This document shows positions 7,937 through 18,160 of a DNA stretch of 64,000 nucleotides, piece after piece. The notes beneath the pieces are model-generated. The model was given only the letters and a program-made list of their open reading frames with translations, was not told where the DNA came from and did no database searches. The stretch is from Streptomyces cavernicola (GTDB lineage Bacteria; Actinomycetota; Actinomycetes; Streptomycetales; Streptomycetaceae). Within the stretch, counting starts at the first letter, position 1; each line of letters starts with the position of its first letter. The stretch covers positions 1 to 64,000 of the forward strand of contig NZ_JASCIQ010000008.1 in assembly GCF_029968035.1 (NCBI RefSeq), in the 5' to 3' direction. A program made the position numbers and the translations under genes.

Positions 7937-9097
7937 ATGTATCAGAGGCGCGACGACATGAACGTCGACTATCACCAGGACCCGTACGAGCGTGTAAATG
8001 CCGCACCCCGTCCGGGATCCACGCGAGTGCCGCCGCAGCGTCGGCAGGCACCGCCGCCCCAGTACCGCGACAGCGACCCGTACGACGACTATCCGTACGA
8101 CGCCGAGCGTCGTCCGCGTCGGCGCGGCAGGATCAGACGGGTACTGGTGAGCCTCCTCGTGGTGCTGCTCCTCGTCGCCGGCGGGACGTACTTCTGGGCC
8201 GATTCCAAGCTCCGTAAGGAAGTTGACCTCGCCAAGGTCGTCGACCGCCCCGAAGCGGGCGAGGGCACCAACTACCTGATCGTCGGCTCCGACAGTCGCG
8301 AGGGGATGTCCGCGCAGCAGCGCGAGGACCTCCACACCGGTGGCAGCGAAGGATCCGGCAAGCGCACCGACTCGATGATGATCCTGCACGTCGGCTCCAA
8401 CGGCCCGACGCTGATCTCCCTGCCGCGCGACTCGAACGTGACGATCCCGGAGTTCCGCGGTTCCGAGTCCGGCAAGATGCAGCCGGCCATGGGCCCGAAC
8501 AAGCTCAACGCCGCCTACGCGTACGACGGCCCCCAACTCCTCGTCCGCACCGTCGAGTACAACACCGGCCTGCACATCGACCACTACGCCGAGATCGGCT
8601 TCACCGGCTTCGCGAACATCGTCGACGCCATGGGCGGCGTCGAGATGAACATCGACAAGGGCTTCACGGACAAGTGGTCCGGCGCCGATTTCCAGGCGGG
8701 CACGCAGACCCTCGACGGCGCCCAGGCGCTCGCCTACGTCCGCACCCGGCACGCCTTCACCGGCAGCGACCTGGACCGCACCAAGAACCAGCAGAAGTTC
8801 CTCGCGACGCTCGCGAACCAGGCGGCCTCCCCCGGCACGCTGCTCAACCCGCTCAAGCTGTACCCCGTGATGAGCGCGGGCCTGGACACGATGATCGTCG
8901 ACAAGGACATGAACCCGTACGAGCTCGCCGTGATGTTCCTCGCCATGAAGGACGTCAACAGCGGCGAGGGCAAGTCGATGAACATGCCGATATCCGGCAG
9001 CGTCGGCGGCAACCTCGCCTGGGACAAGGCCAAGGTCGAGCAGCTCGTCGAGCAACTCAAGGCGGACCGGACGGTCACGGTCACCAGCGACAGCTGA
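7937..9097 (+). CDS. LytR-CpsA-Psr (LCP) family cell-wall glycopolymer ligase
   Basis: A 386-residue type II membrane protein. It has a charged, Arg/Pro/Tyr-rich cytoplasmic tail (about 1-68), one membrane helix (about 70-88: VLVSLLVVLLLVAGGTYFW) and an extracellular LCP domain (about 110-345). Conserved LCP residues are visible: NYLIVGSDSR, the Arg/Asp pair in KRTDSMM, the basic ISLPRDSNV, KLNAAYAYDG and the late YVRTRHAF with the DLDR motif. LCP proteins move undecaprenyl-linked polymers onto peptidoglycan. ATG 7937 is given, but ATG 7958 is also possible because GAGG sits ten bases ahead of it. The 235-bp upstream region has a 9-bp inverted repeat, TGAGGTTCA (7793-7801) and TGAACCTCA (7874-7882). 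Confidence 0.9.
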   Translation: MYQRRDDMNVDYHQDPYERVNAAPRPGSTRVPPQRRQAPPPQYRDSDPYDDYPYDAERRPRRRGRIRRVLVSLLVVLLLVAGGTYFWADSKLRKEVDLAKVVDRPEAGEGTNYLIVGSDSREGMSAQQREDLHTGGSEGSGKRTDSMMILHVGSNGPTLISLPRDSNVTIPEFRGSESGKMQPAMGPNKLNAAYAYDGPQLLVRTVEYNTGLHIDHYAEIGFTGFANIVDAMGGVEMNIDKGFTDKWSGADFQAGTQTLDGAQALAYVRTRHAFTGSDLDRTKNQQKFLATLANQAASPGTLLNPLKLYPVMSAGLDTMIVDKDMNPYELAVMFLAMKDVNSGEGKSMNMPISGSVGGNLAWDKAKVEQLVEQLKADRTVTVTSDS

Positions 9098-9122
9098 CCT
9101 GTCCGGCTACAGGCGATCCAGA

Positions 9123-9156
9123 AGCGGCCCGTGCGGGAACTCCCGTACGGGCCGCT
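9123..9156 (+). terminator. Strong terminator after the LCP gene
   Basis: A 16-base arm AGCGGCCCGTGCGGGA (9123-9138) pairs with 9141-9156 with one G-U, giving a long GC-rich hairpin 25 bases after the stop. It lies between convergent transcription units and may serve both. Confidence 0.8.
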
Positions 9157-9300
9157 CGTGTCGGGGGCGGCGTGGGCGGGACCACGGGTGCCCCCGATCG
9201 TGGGGGCGTCGTGCTTGTTGTTTCCAGTAAGCCTCTCCTTGAGCCGACGCAGTCAGGGCGACTGCGCCTGGACCGACGGGAGTTGGGGCTTGCGGCCCGC

Positions 9301-10863
9301 TCAGTCCATCGGTTCAAGGAGCGCGAGCCGTACTCGGAATGTGCAGCCCTCGCCCGGGGCGGTGTCGAGTTCGATGTCGCCGCCGTGGGCCGTGACGAGG
9401 GAGTGCACGATCGACAGGCCGAGGCCCGCACCGGCACCCGTGGCGCGGCTGCGGGACGCGTCGGCGCGGTAGAACCGCTCGAAGACCCGCTGCCGTTCCT
9501 CCGGCGAGAGGCCCGGCCCCCGGTCGGCCACCTCCAGTACCGCGAGCCTGTCCTTGACGCCCACGCCGATCCGGATCGGCGTACCGCCGGGTGAGTGGGC
9601 GACGGCGTTGCCGACCAAGTTGGTGACGACCTGCCGCAGACGTTCCTCGTCCGCCGGCGTCGGGGCTGTGGCGGGCCTGCCGCCGCCCGGACCGGTGAGC
9701 GTGACCGGGCGGGCGGGGTCCAGGGCCCGAACGTCGTGCAACGCGTCGGCGGCCAGCGTGCGCAGGTCCATCGGGGCGCGCTCAAGGCGGAAGGCGGGCG
9801 CCGGGCCGGTTCCCACGGCGGTGTCCTGTGCTGCTTCATCCAGGCGGGCCAGCAGGAGCATGTCCCCCACGAGGCGGGTGAGGCGCTCGGACTCCTCGGC
9901 GATCCGCGTCATGATGTGGTCCGTCTCTTCCCGGGTCTGTGAGGCCCCCATGCGGTACAGGTCGGTGTACCCCTTGATGCCGACGAGCGGCGTGCGCAGT
10001 TCGTGGCTCGCGTCCGCGAAGAAGCGCCGCATCCGCGACTCCGCCTCCGCTCGGGCGCGGAACGCGGTGTCGATCTGGTCGAGCATCCGGTTCAGGCAGG
10101 TGGTCAGCCGTCCCACCTCCGTCTGCGCACCGGCCGTCTCCGGGATGCGGTGCGAGAAGTCGCCCGAGGTGATGGCCTCCGCGGTCTCCTCGATACGGGT
10201 CAACGGCCGCAGCCCGGAACGTACGGCGAACCAGCCGACCAGGGCCAGTACGGCGAGCAGTGTCCCGCCGGCGGTCAGGGAGACGGTCCGGGTCTTGTGG
10301 ACGGTGCGGTCCACCTCGTCAAGGGAGGTCGCGACGATGACGCTGCCGTTGCCGGCCGGTCGGTCCGCCGGTTCGAGCGATTGGTCGGGCCTGGTCAGTG
10401 CGACGACCCTCCAGCTGTGGTCGCCGTCGCGCGCCGGGACGGTGAAGGGCTGTCCCGCACGGTCGAGTACGGCGTTCCGGTCGAGTTCCGGCAGCCGTGG
10501 CCCGCCTCCGGGAGCGGCCGTGGTGGAGTCGAAGGTGTTGCGGGGAACGCCCGCGTCGTCCACGTACGACACCGTGGTGTCCTCGAAGGAGCTCAGGACG
10601 CGCACGTTCTGCGGGGACTCCATACCCGGCGGCGGTGTGACGCGGGCGGCGATCTGCGCAGTGGTCTGCAGGCGCGCGTCGACCCGGCTCTCCAGGTAGC
10701 CGTGGAGAGCGGTGTTGACGACGGCGCCCGCTGCGAGAAGGCCGGTGGCCACCAAGGCGATCGCCAAGCACAGCAAGCGGGTGCGAAGGGACATGCGCGT
10801 GAGGGCACGCCGAGCATGTCCCGCCGGGCGGCGCCGGTTCTGGAGCGGTTCCGGCGCCTTCAT
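9301..10863 (-). CDS. Two-component sensor histidine kinase
   Basis: A 520-residue classical kinase with an N-terminal membrane helix (about 32-54), an extracellular sensor region (about 55-190), a second helix (about 192-214), HAMP (about 215-268), HisKA with FFADASHELRTPLVGIKGY (phospho-His about 287) and HATPase_c. The ATP-site boxes are NLVGNAVAHSPGG, DRGPGLSPEERQRVFERF and GAGLGLSIVHSLVTAHGG. The ATG at 10863 overlaps the response regulator stop by four bases, so the pair is translationally coupled. It is the last gene of a run beginning with the MMPL exporter. The signal is unknown; an envelope or hydrophobic-compound stimulus is suggested only by the company it keeps. Confidence 0.93.
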   Translation of the reverse strand: MKAPEPLQNRRRPAGHARRALTRMSLRTRLLCLAIALVATGLLAAGAVVNTALHGYLESRVDARLQTTAQIAARVTPPPGMESPQNVRVLSSFEDTTVSYVDDAGVPRNTFDSTTAAPGGGPRLPELDRNAVLDRAGQPFTVPARDGDHSWRVVALTRPDQSLEPADRPAGNGSVIVATSLDEVDRTVHKTRTVSLTAGGTLLAVLALVGWFAVRSGLRPLTRIEETAEAITSGDFSHRIPETAGAQTEVGRLTTCLNRMLDQIDTAFRARAEAESRMRRFFADASHELRTPLVGIKGYTDLYRMGASQTREETDHIMTRIAEESERLTRLVGDMLLLARLDEAAQDTAVGTGPAPAFRLERAPMDLRTLAADALHDVRALDPARPVTLTGPGGGRPATAPTPADEERLRQVVTNLVGNAVAHSPGGTPIRIGVGVKDRLAVLEVADRGPGLSPEERQRVFERFYRADASRSRATGAGAGLGLSIVHSLVTAHGGDIELDTAPGEGCTFRVRLALLEPMD

Positions 10864-11600
10864 GCCCTGGGCCCGCGCAGGACGTATCCGATGCCGTGCA
10901 CCGTGTGGAGGAGTTTGGGCCCCGCCCGGTCCACCTTGCGGCGCAGGTAGCTGATGTACGTGTCGACGATGCTCGGGTCGCCGTCGAAGTCGTAGCGCCA
11001 GACGTTCTCCAGGATCTGGGGCTTGGACATGGTCAGCCCGGCGTTGGCCATCAGGAAGTGGAGCAGGCGGAACTCGGTGGGAGACAGCCGCACCGGCTGC
11101 CCGGCCCGGGTCACCAGGTGTCCCTCGGGGTCCAGTTCGAGGTCGCCGACGGTCAGGGTGTCGGACGGCTCGCCCTTGGTGCGGCGCAGCACCGCGTGGA
11201 TGCGGGCGATCAGCTCCTCGAGGTCGAAGGGCTTGGTGATGTAGTCGTCGCCGCCCAGGGTGAGGCCGGCGATCCGGTCCTGGCGGTCCTCCCGGGCGGT
11301 GACGAACAGGACGGGGACGCCACCGTCAAAGCCTTGGCCGGCCTTCCTGGGAAGGGCGCGCAGCCGTCGGATCACCTCGAACCCGTCGATGCCCGGGAGC
11401 ATCACGTCGAGGAGCACCAGGTCCGGAGGGCGGCGGGCCGCCGCCTGCAGGGCTTCTTCCCCGTCGGCGGCGACGTCGACGTCGAACCCGGCGTAGCGCA
11501 GGGCGGCCGGGAGGAGTTCGCGCACGGTCGGCTCGTCGTCGACGACGAGCAGGTGGCCCTTGGCTGAAGTACCGCGGCGTGCTGCGCGGGCTGGTGTCAT
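10860..11600 (-). CDS. OmpR-family response regulator
   Basis: A 246-residue DNA-binding regulator. The receiver domain (about 16-135) shows LLVVDDEPTV with the acidic pocket, the phospho-acceptor Asp in DLVLLDVMLPGIDGFEV and the conserved Lys in GGDDYITKPFD. The C-terminal winged helix (about 150-243) has LSPTEFRLLHFLM, DPSIVDTYISYLRRKVD and HTVHGIGYVLR. ATG 11600 is chosen because the frame further upstream has no receiver-like sequence. It lies 91 bp after the hydrophobic membrane-protein gene and overlaps the kinase start. It probably controls the operon it sits in, although no repeated binding site was identified. Confidence 0.93.
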   Translation of the reverse strand: MTPARAARRGTSAKGHLLVVDDEPTVRELLPAALRYAGFDVDVAADGEEALQAAARRPPDLVLLDVMLPGIDGFEVIRRLRALPRKAGQGFDGGVPVLFVTAREDRQDRIAGLTLGGDDYITKPFDLEELIARIHAVLRRTKGEPSDTLTVGDLELDPEGHLVTRAGQPVRLSPTEFRLLHFLMANAGLTMSKPQILENVWRYDFDGDPSIVDTYISYLRRKVDRAGPKLLHTVHGIGYVLRGPRA

Positions 11601-11691
11601 GGCTTGTTCGTTCCGATTCGCTGGATGTGGGTTCCGTGTCCGGGGGCCGGGCCGGCCGGCCCGGCCCCCGGGCCCGTGCCGTGTCCTCGTG

Positions 11692-13319
<1,628 letters not shown>

Positions 13320-13323
<4 letters not shown>

Positions 13324-15566
13324 CGGCGCACCTCGTACGGCTCGGCGGGGACGGCGGTGGTGTCCGACGGCGCCGGGCCGACGGGCGTGGGGTCGGTCGG
13401 GGCCGGCTCGTGCTCCTGGAGGCTCTCGCCCTCCACGTCGACGTGCGGCACCCAGCGGTCGAGCCACCGCGGCAGCCGCCAGGCGCGATGGCCGAGCAGG
13501 GCGAGCACCGCGGGGACGAGGGTCATGCGGACGACGAAGGCGTCGAAGAGGACGGCGATCGCCAGGCCGAAGCCGATGGTCTTCACCATCTGTTCGCTCG
13601 ACCCCATGAACCCGGCGAACACCGAGATCATGATCACCGCGGCGGCCGTCACGACCCGCGCGCTGTGCTCGAAGCCGCTCACCACGGCTCGTACGGGCTG
13701 CCGGTCGGCGACGTAGGCCTCGCGCATGCGGGTCACCAGGAAGACCTCGTAGTCCATGGCCAGGCCGAAGACGACGCCGACCATGAAGATCGGCATGATG
13801 GACATCACCGGTCCGGGCACGGAGACCCCGAACAGCGCGCCCAGCCAGCCCCATTGGAAGACCGCGACGACCGCGCCGAGCCCGGCGGCGATGGAGAGCA
13901 GGAAGCCGAGCGCGGCCTTGAGCGGTACGAGGATCGAGCGGAACACGGCGATCAGGAGCAGGAACGCGAGGCCCACGACGAGTGCGATGTAGGGCAGCAG
14001 TGCCTCGGCGAGCTTCTGGGAGACGTCGATGTTCATCGCGGTCGTGCCCGCGATCAGCACGTCGGCGTCGTCGCCCTCGGTCTCGGGTGCGCGGAGTGTG
14101 TGGACGAGTTCGGTGGTCTCCTCGCTTCCGGGTGCCGTGGTGGGGACGACGGTGAGGACGGCGGTGTCCTCGGCGTCGTTGAAACGCGGCGGTGTCACCG
14201 TCGCCACCCCGGCCGTGTCCTTGATCCGGGTGGCGGCGTCCTGGGCGGCTGCTCGGGCGTTGCCGCCGTCGTCGGCTCGTACGACCGCGGTGAGGGGGCC
14301 GTTGAAGCCGGGGCCGAAGCCGTCGGCGAGCAGGTCGTAGGCGCGGCGCTGGGTCGTGGAGGTCGGCTTGGACTCGTCGCCGGGCAGGCCGAGTTCGAGC
14401 GAGGCGGCCGGCACCGCGACGGCGATCAGGGCGGTGGCGCCGGCCAGCAGGACCGCGAGGGGCCGCCGGGTGATGAACCGGACCCAGCGCGCGGCCAGGC
14501 CGGGGCGCGGCAGGACCTCGGCCGGCTCGTCGTCCTTGCGGCGCTTACGGCGGGGGCGGGCGGGCTTGACGCGCTTCCCGGCGATGCCGAGCAGGGCGGG
14601 GATCAGCGTGACGGCGATCAGTACAGCGAGTGCGACGGTTCCGGCTGCGGCGAGCCCCATCTGGGAAAGGACCGGGATGCCGACGACGGGCAGTGCCGCG
14701 AGGGCGATCACGACGGTCAGTCCGGCGAAGACGACCGCGGACCCTGCCGTGCCCACCGCGTGCGCGGCGGCGTCCTCCCGGCTCCGTCCGCGGGCCAGCT
14801 CGTCGCGGTAGCGGGAGACGACGAACAGCGCGTAGTCGATGCCGACGGCCAGGCCCAGCATGGTGGCCAGGACGGACGTGGTCCCGCCCAGGTCGAGGGG
14901 CGCCGAGAGGACCTTGATCACGCAGGTGGCCACGCCGACGCCGAGCAGCGCGGTGAGCAGCGGCAGTCCCGCCGAGATCAGCGCGCCGAAGGTGATGACG
15001 AGCACCACGGCGGCGACCGCGAGTCCGACGGCCTCCGTGGAGTGGCTGCCCGTGGCCGTCTCGGAGACCGCGTTGCCTCCGGCCTCGACGGTGAGGCCGG
15101 AGGTACGGGCCTCCTCCACGGTGTCCGCCAACGCCTCGCGCGAGGTGTCGGCGAGCTCGTTGACGGTCACGCCGTACGACACCTGCGTGTAGGCGGTGGT
15201 GCCGTCCTTGCTGACGGAACCGGTTGTGAAGGGGTCGGTGACGCGCTCGACCTGAGGTGCCTCGCCGAGTGCCCGTACGGCGTCCTCGACGGCCTGCTTC
15301 TGGTCAGGGGCGGTCACCTTGCCGTCGTCGGCCTTGAAGACGATCCGCGCCGTGGCGCCGTCGGCCTTTATCTCGGGGAAACGCTCCTCCAGGAGGTCGT
15401 AGGCCTGCTGGGCCTCCGTGCCCGGCATGGAGAAGTCGTTGGGCGGTGCGGCGTCGGCGCGGGAGGCGAGAACCCCGGCCACGACGAGTAGTCCCGCCCA
15501 GAGGACGGTGATCCACCACCTCCATCGGTAGGAGAATTTGCCAGTCTTATAGAGGAAAGCAGCCAC
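13320..15566 (-). CDS. MMPL-family RND transporter
   Basis: A 748-residue inner-membrane exporter with two MMPL repeats of about six helices each. Each repeat begins with one helix (about 18-36 and 373-392) followed by a periplasmic-type loop of about 140 residues. Typical motifs are visible: GLAVGIDYALFVVSRYRDEL in the first half and GLAMDYEVFLVTRMREAYV in the second, both carrying the Asp-Tyr pair used for proton relay. MMPL proteins export lipids, siderophores or toxic hydrophobic compounds. It is the first gene of the four-gene minus-strand run ending in a two-component system, so it is likely under the control of that pair. The 155-bp region upstream is comparatively AT-rich and is the probable promoter. 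Confidence 0.92.
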
Positions 15567-15721
15567 GAGCGGCCCCCGGTCATGTTGCCGATCAACAGAA
15601 CGGGGGCAAGAGTTGCATCTCTTTTTGACCGCTTCCGGAGATCTTCCTGGGAGTTTCCTGAGAGGGGGTTTCCGCGCCGTCCCACCCGTATTCCCTGACC
15701 GGAGGCCTGGAGTCGGGAAGC

Positions 15722-16990
15722 TTATGCGGAAGGAAGTCGGGACAGCGCGCCTGCGGCTGCGGACCTGTAGAGGTTCGTCGCCATCAGGCTGGATTCCCGG
15801 GCACCGCGGTCGGTGTAGAGGGCGGCCACTCCCCCGGCGATGGCGGGGTCGTCGGGGGCCGCTTCCAGGGCGTAGTCCGCGAGGTGGCAGGCCAAGGGCA
15901 TGTTGTCGGGGGCGAGTTCGACAGCACGCGCGAGGAGCGCGCCGGGGCCCCCGCTCAGGGCGGCCAGCTCGGCCGCGACTTCCGCGCGCGGGGCCGGCTT
16001 GAGTTCACTCGGCCGGCCGCTCCACCACCCGCCGTAGTAGCGGATGACATTGCGCACGATGAACTCGGCCTCGTCGTACACGGGTTGAAGCCAAGGCGCT
16101 TCGGACTGCGGCAGTTTCACACGGCGTACGACGTCGACGTGCGGGGGCGAACCGTCTTCGAGCACGGCCAGGGTCCGGTCCACGACCTCCTCCAGAAAGG
16201 CGGCGGTGTCCTGCAGGATGCGTCGGACCAGCTTGGGGTCGTCCACGACAGGTCCGCCGTGCCCCGGGCACAACGAGGCCGCACCGGTATCGGCCATGGC
16301 GCGCAACCCCTTGGCCCAGTCCCACGGATAGCGTTGCGCCTTCTGCGGGTTGCCGGCGTTGGGGACGCCCCAGATGATCAGGTCGCCCGTGCAGAGCACA
16401 CGACGCTCAGGGCAGTAGACCCACGTGTGGTCGTCGGTCTCGCCTCGGCAGGCATGCAGTTCGAAGGTCGTTCCGCCGACGTCGAGTTCGAGGGAACGCT
16501 GGTAGTAGCGCGTCGGCCCGTACGCGGGGAAGCCGAACCGGAGTTCCTCGCCCTGGAAGGTGGGGTCGTCCTCCCGGCCGCCGAACTGGCGGCTGTTGAC
16601 CGTCGCGTTGTGCCGCGGGCTGCGCTCGTACCGCGCGAACCTCTCGGCCATGCGTTCCTGCGCGACGACCTGCGGCGCGCCCTGGCCCTCGGCGAGGAAC
16701 GGTTCGAGGCCGAAGGCGTGGTCGATGTGGCCGTGCGTGTAGATCGCGGTGTGCACCGGCAGATCGGTGCGGGTCCGGATGCGGTCGGCCAACTCGCCGG
16801 CGAACAGCCGGGTGCCCGTGTCGACGAGCACGAGGCCGTCACGGGTGTCGAATGCCGTGACGCCGGAGCCCAGCGAGGCGAACCAGGTGTTCGCCGCGAC
16901 CTCGACCGGTCCGCCCGTCCAGAAGAACTTGGCGTCCTGCGGGGCCTGTTGGGCCGCTGACATCCACTGACTTGCGGGGTTCTCATCCAT
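15722..16990 (-). CDS. MBL-fold metallo-hydrolase with alkylsulfatase-like dimerisation region
   Basis: A 422-residue hydrolase. The metallo-beta-lactamase core (about 28-240) carries the metal motif THGHIDHAFG (about 104-113), a later His in GETDDHTW, Asp in CTGDLIIWG and His in CPGHGG. The C-terminal part (about 265-400) contains EFIVRNVIRYYGGWWSG and an alpha-helical repeat, matching the alkylsulfatase dimerisation region, but the family's sterol-carrier domain is absent. AGAGGAG about ten bases ahead supports ATG 16990. The gene overlaps the small membrane protein upstream by eight bases. It is homologous to the gene at 18161. The ester substrate is not evident. Confidence 0.85.
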   Translation of the reverse strand: MDENPASQWMSAAQQAPQDAKFFWTGGPVEVAANTWFASLGSGVTAFDTRDGLVLVDTGTRLFAGELADRIRTRTDLPVHTAIYTHGHIDHAFGLEPFLAEGQGAPQVVAQERMAERFARYERSPRHNATVNSRQFGGREDDPTFQGEELRFGFPAYGPTRYYQRSLELDVGGTTFELHACRGETDDHTWVYCPERRVLCTGDLIIWGVPNAGNPQKAQRYPWDWAKGLRAMADTGAASLCPGHGGPVVDDPKLVRRILQDTAAFLEEVVDRTLAVLEDGSPPHVDVVRRVKLPQSEAPWLQPVYDEAEFIVRNVIRYYGGWWSGRPSELKPAPRAEVAAELAALSGGPGALLARAVELAPDNMPLACHLADYALEAAPDDPAIAGGVAALYTDRGARESSLMATNLYRSAAAGALSRLPSA

Positions 16991-17369
16991 GTGACGGGCT
17001 CCTCTGTTTTTGGTGCCAGGTCGGTCCTCCGACGGCGACCACGGCCGCGAGAGCCGCCGCGGTGACGAACGAGGCCCATGCGGTCAGCGGGTCGAGCACC
17101 AGCTCCACCGCCACCGCGGCCGCGACGAGCAGGACCTTGGCGACGACCAGCCGCCGCAACGGCAGGTGCCGGTCGGCCGAGTACCGGCGGAGACGACTGC
17201 GTATGAGGTGCAGGACGGGCGGTACGACCACGACGATCACGCACAGGCGCAGTGCGTGCTCCCACAGCGGCATGTCCCTGCCGTACAGCCACGCCCCGCC
17301 GATGAGCAGTCCGGCGGCGGCATAAGCGAGGCGCAGGCCGGCCGTGCTCGGCTCGGGGCGCGGCGTCAT
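16983..17369 (-). CDS. Small integral membrane protein
   Basis: A 128-residue protein with four likely membrane helices (about 12-30, 40-57, 72-92 and 95-112) and short charged loops. No family is recognised. Its stop overlaps the start of the MBL-fold hydrolase by eight bases and it follows the TetR gene by 55 bp, so all three probably share one transcript. A role in moving the hydrolase substrate is conceivable, but it is small for a transporter. Confidence 0.7.
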   Translation of the reverse strand: MTPRPEPSTAGLRLAYAAAGLLIGGAWLYGRDMPLWEHALRLCVIVVVVPPVLHLIRSRLRRYSADRHLPLRRLVVAKVLLVAAAVAVELVLDPLTAWASFVTAAALAAVVAVGGPTWHQKQRSPSHG

Positions 17370-17397
17370 CCGGAAGTCCTCTCCTGTGACGCCCGGC

Positions 17398-17437
17398 CGT
17401 CACGGTTCACCGGCGGGCCGGGCGTCACGGTTCACCG
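17398..17437. repeat. Short direct repeat spanning the tetR stop codon
   Basis: CGTCACGGTTCACCG occurs at 17398-17412 and again at 17423-17437, with similar GC-rich flanks. The second copy includes the last codons and stop of the TetR gene, so a small piece of its 3' end has been tandemly duplicated. Confidence 0.6.
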
Positions 17438-18075
17438 TCCGGCCGGGCGGTGGTCTCGGCTGTGAGCAGTCCGGTGACCGCGTCGATCAGCCCCATCACG
17501 TACGACTCGGGGTCCAACTCCGGGGTCGTGGCGGCCTCTTGTGATGCCTCCAGGTCGGCCAGAGCGGAGATGACCAGTTGGCCTGCCCACTTGATGCGGG
17601 GGCGCAGAACTGGCTGAGCCAGACCGGGGAGCCGGTCGGTGACCAGGCGTCCGACGGCCACTGCCGCTTCGAGCCCGCCCAGTTCCGGGAGGCCGGTGAC
17701 ATCGCGCCCGACGTACTCGAAGACGCGGTGCAGGAAGCGGACGTAGTAGCTGCCCGCACTGGTCGCCTGCTCAGCAAGAGGGCGGACCAGGATGTCCACC
17801 AATTCCCTCGGATCACCGAGGCGTTCTCCGGCCTCGGCCGATTTCAGCATCGCGCCGCGCCGGGCGTCGATGACGTCGAGGCGGTGCTCGAAGATGGCTC
17901 TGATCAGAGCCTCTTTGTTCTGGAAGTGGTATTTAGCCGCGGCCGTATTGCGCTGATGCGCCTCTGAGCTGACCTGCCGCAAGGAGGTCGCGTCGATTCC
18001 TTGTGTGGCGAACAAGCGCTCCGCGGCGAGCAGGATCTGCAATCGGGTCGATGTTTCGACGGTTGGTTTCTCCAC
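17425..18075 (-). CDS. TetR/AcrR-family transcriptional repressor
   Basis: A 216-residue regulator. The helix-turn-helix (about 10-55) reads LAAERLFATQGIDATSLRQVSSEA ... AKYHFQNKEALIRAIFEHR. The all-helical C-terminal ligand domain lacks recognisable specificity motifs. It is divergent from the second MBL-fold hydrolase and co-directional with the small membrane protein and first MBL-fold hydrolase. The 85-bp gap holds a perfect palindrome, which places both promoters under its likely control. Autoregulation is expected. Confidence 0.9.
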   Translation of the reverse strand: MEKPTVETSTRLQILLAAERLFATQGIDATSLRQVSSEAHQRNTAAAKYHFQNKEALIRAIFEHRLDVIDARRGAMLKSAEAGERLGDPRELVDILVRPLAEQATSAGSYYVRFLHRVFEYVGRDVTGLPELGGLEAAVAVGRLVTDRLPGLAQPVLRPRIKWAGQLVISALADLEASQEAATTPELDPESYVMGLIDAVTGLLTAETTARPDGEP

Positions 18076-18097
18076 GGATTCCCTCTCTGTGTGCGCC

Positions 18098-18119
18098 GAT
18101 TAAACCGCGTGGTTTAATC
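18098..18119. promoter_or_regulatory. TetR operator, perfect 22-bp palindrome
   Basis: GATTAAACC (18098-18106) and GGTTTAATC (18111-18119) form perfect inverted arms with a GCGT spacer. The AT-rich arms stand out in the local GC background. The site is 22 bp upstream of the TetR start and 42 bp upstream of the GTG at 18161, suited to repress both directions. Confidence 0.85.
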
Positions 18120-18160
18120 AACGTCAACGCCTAGTGGAGCATCGCAGTGAGGAGACTCCC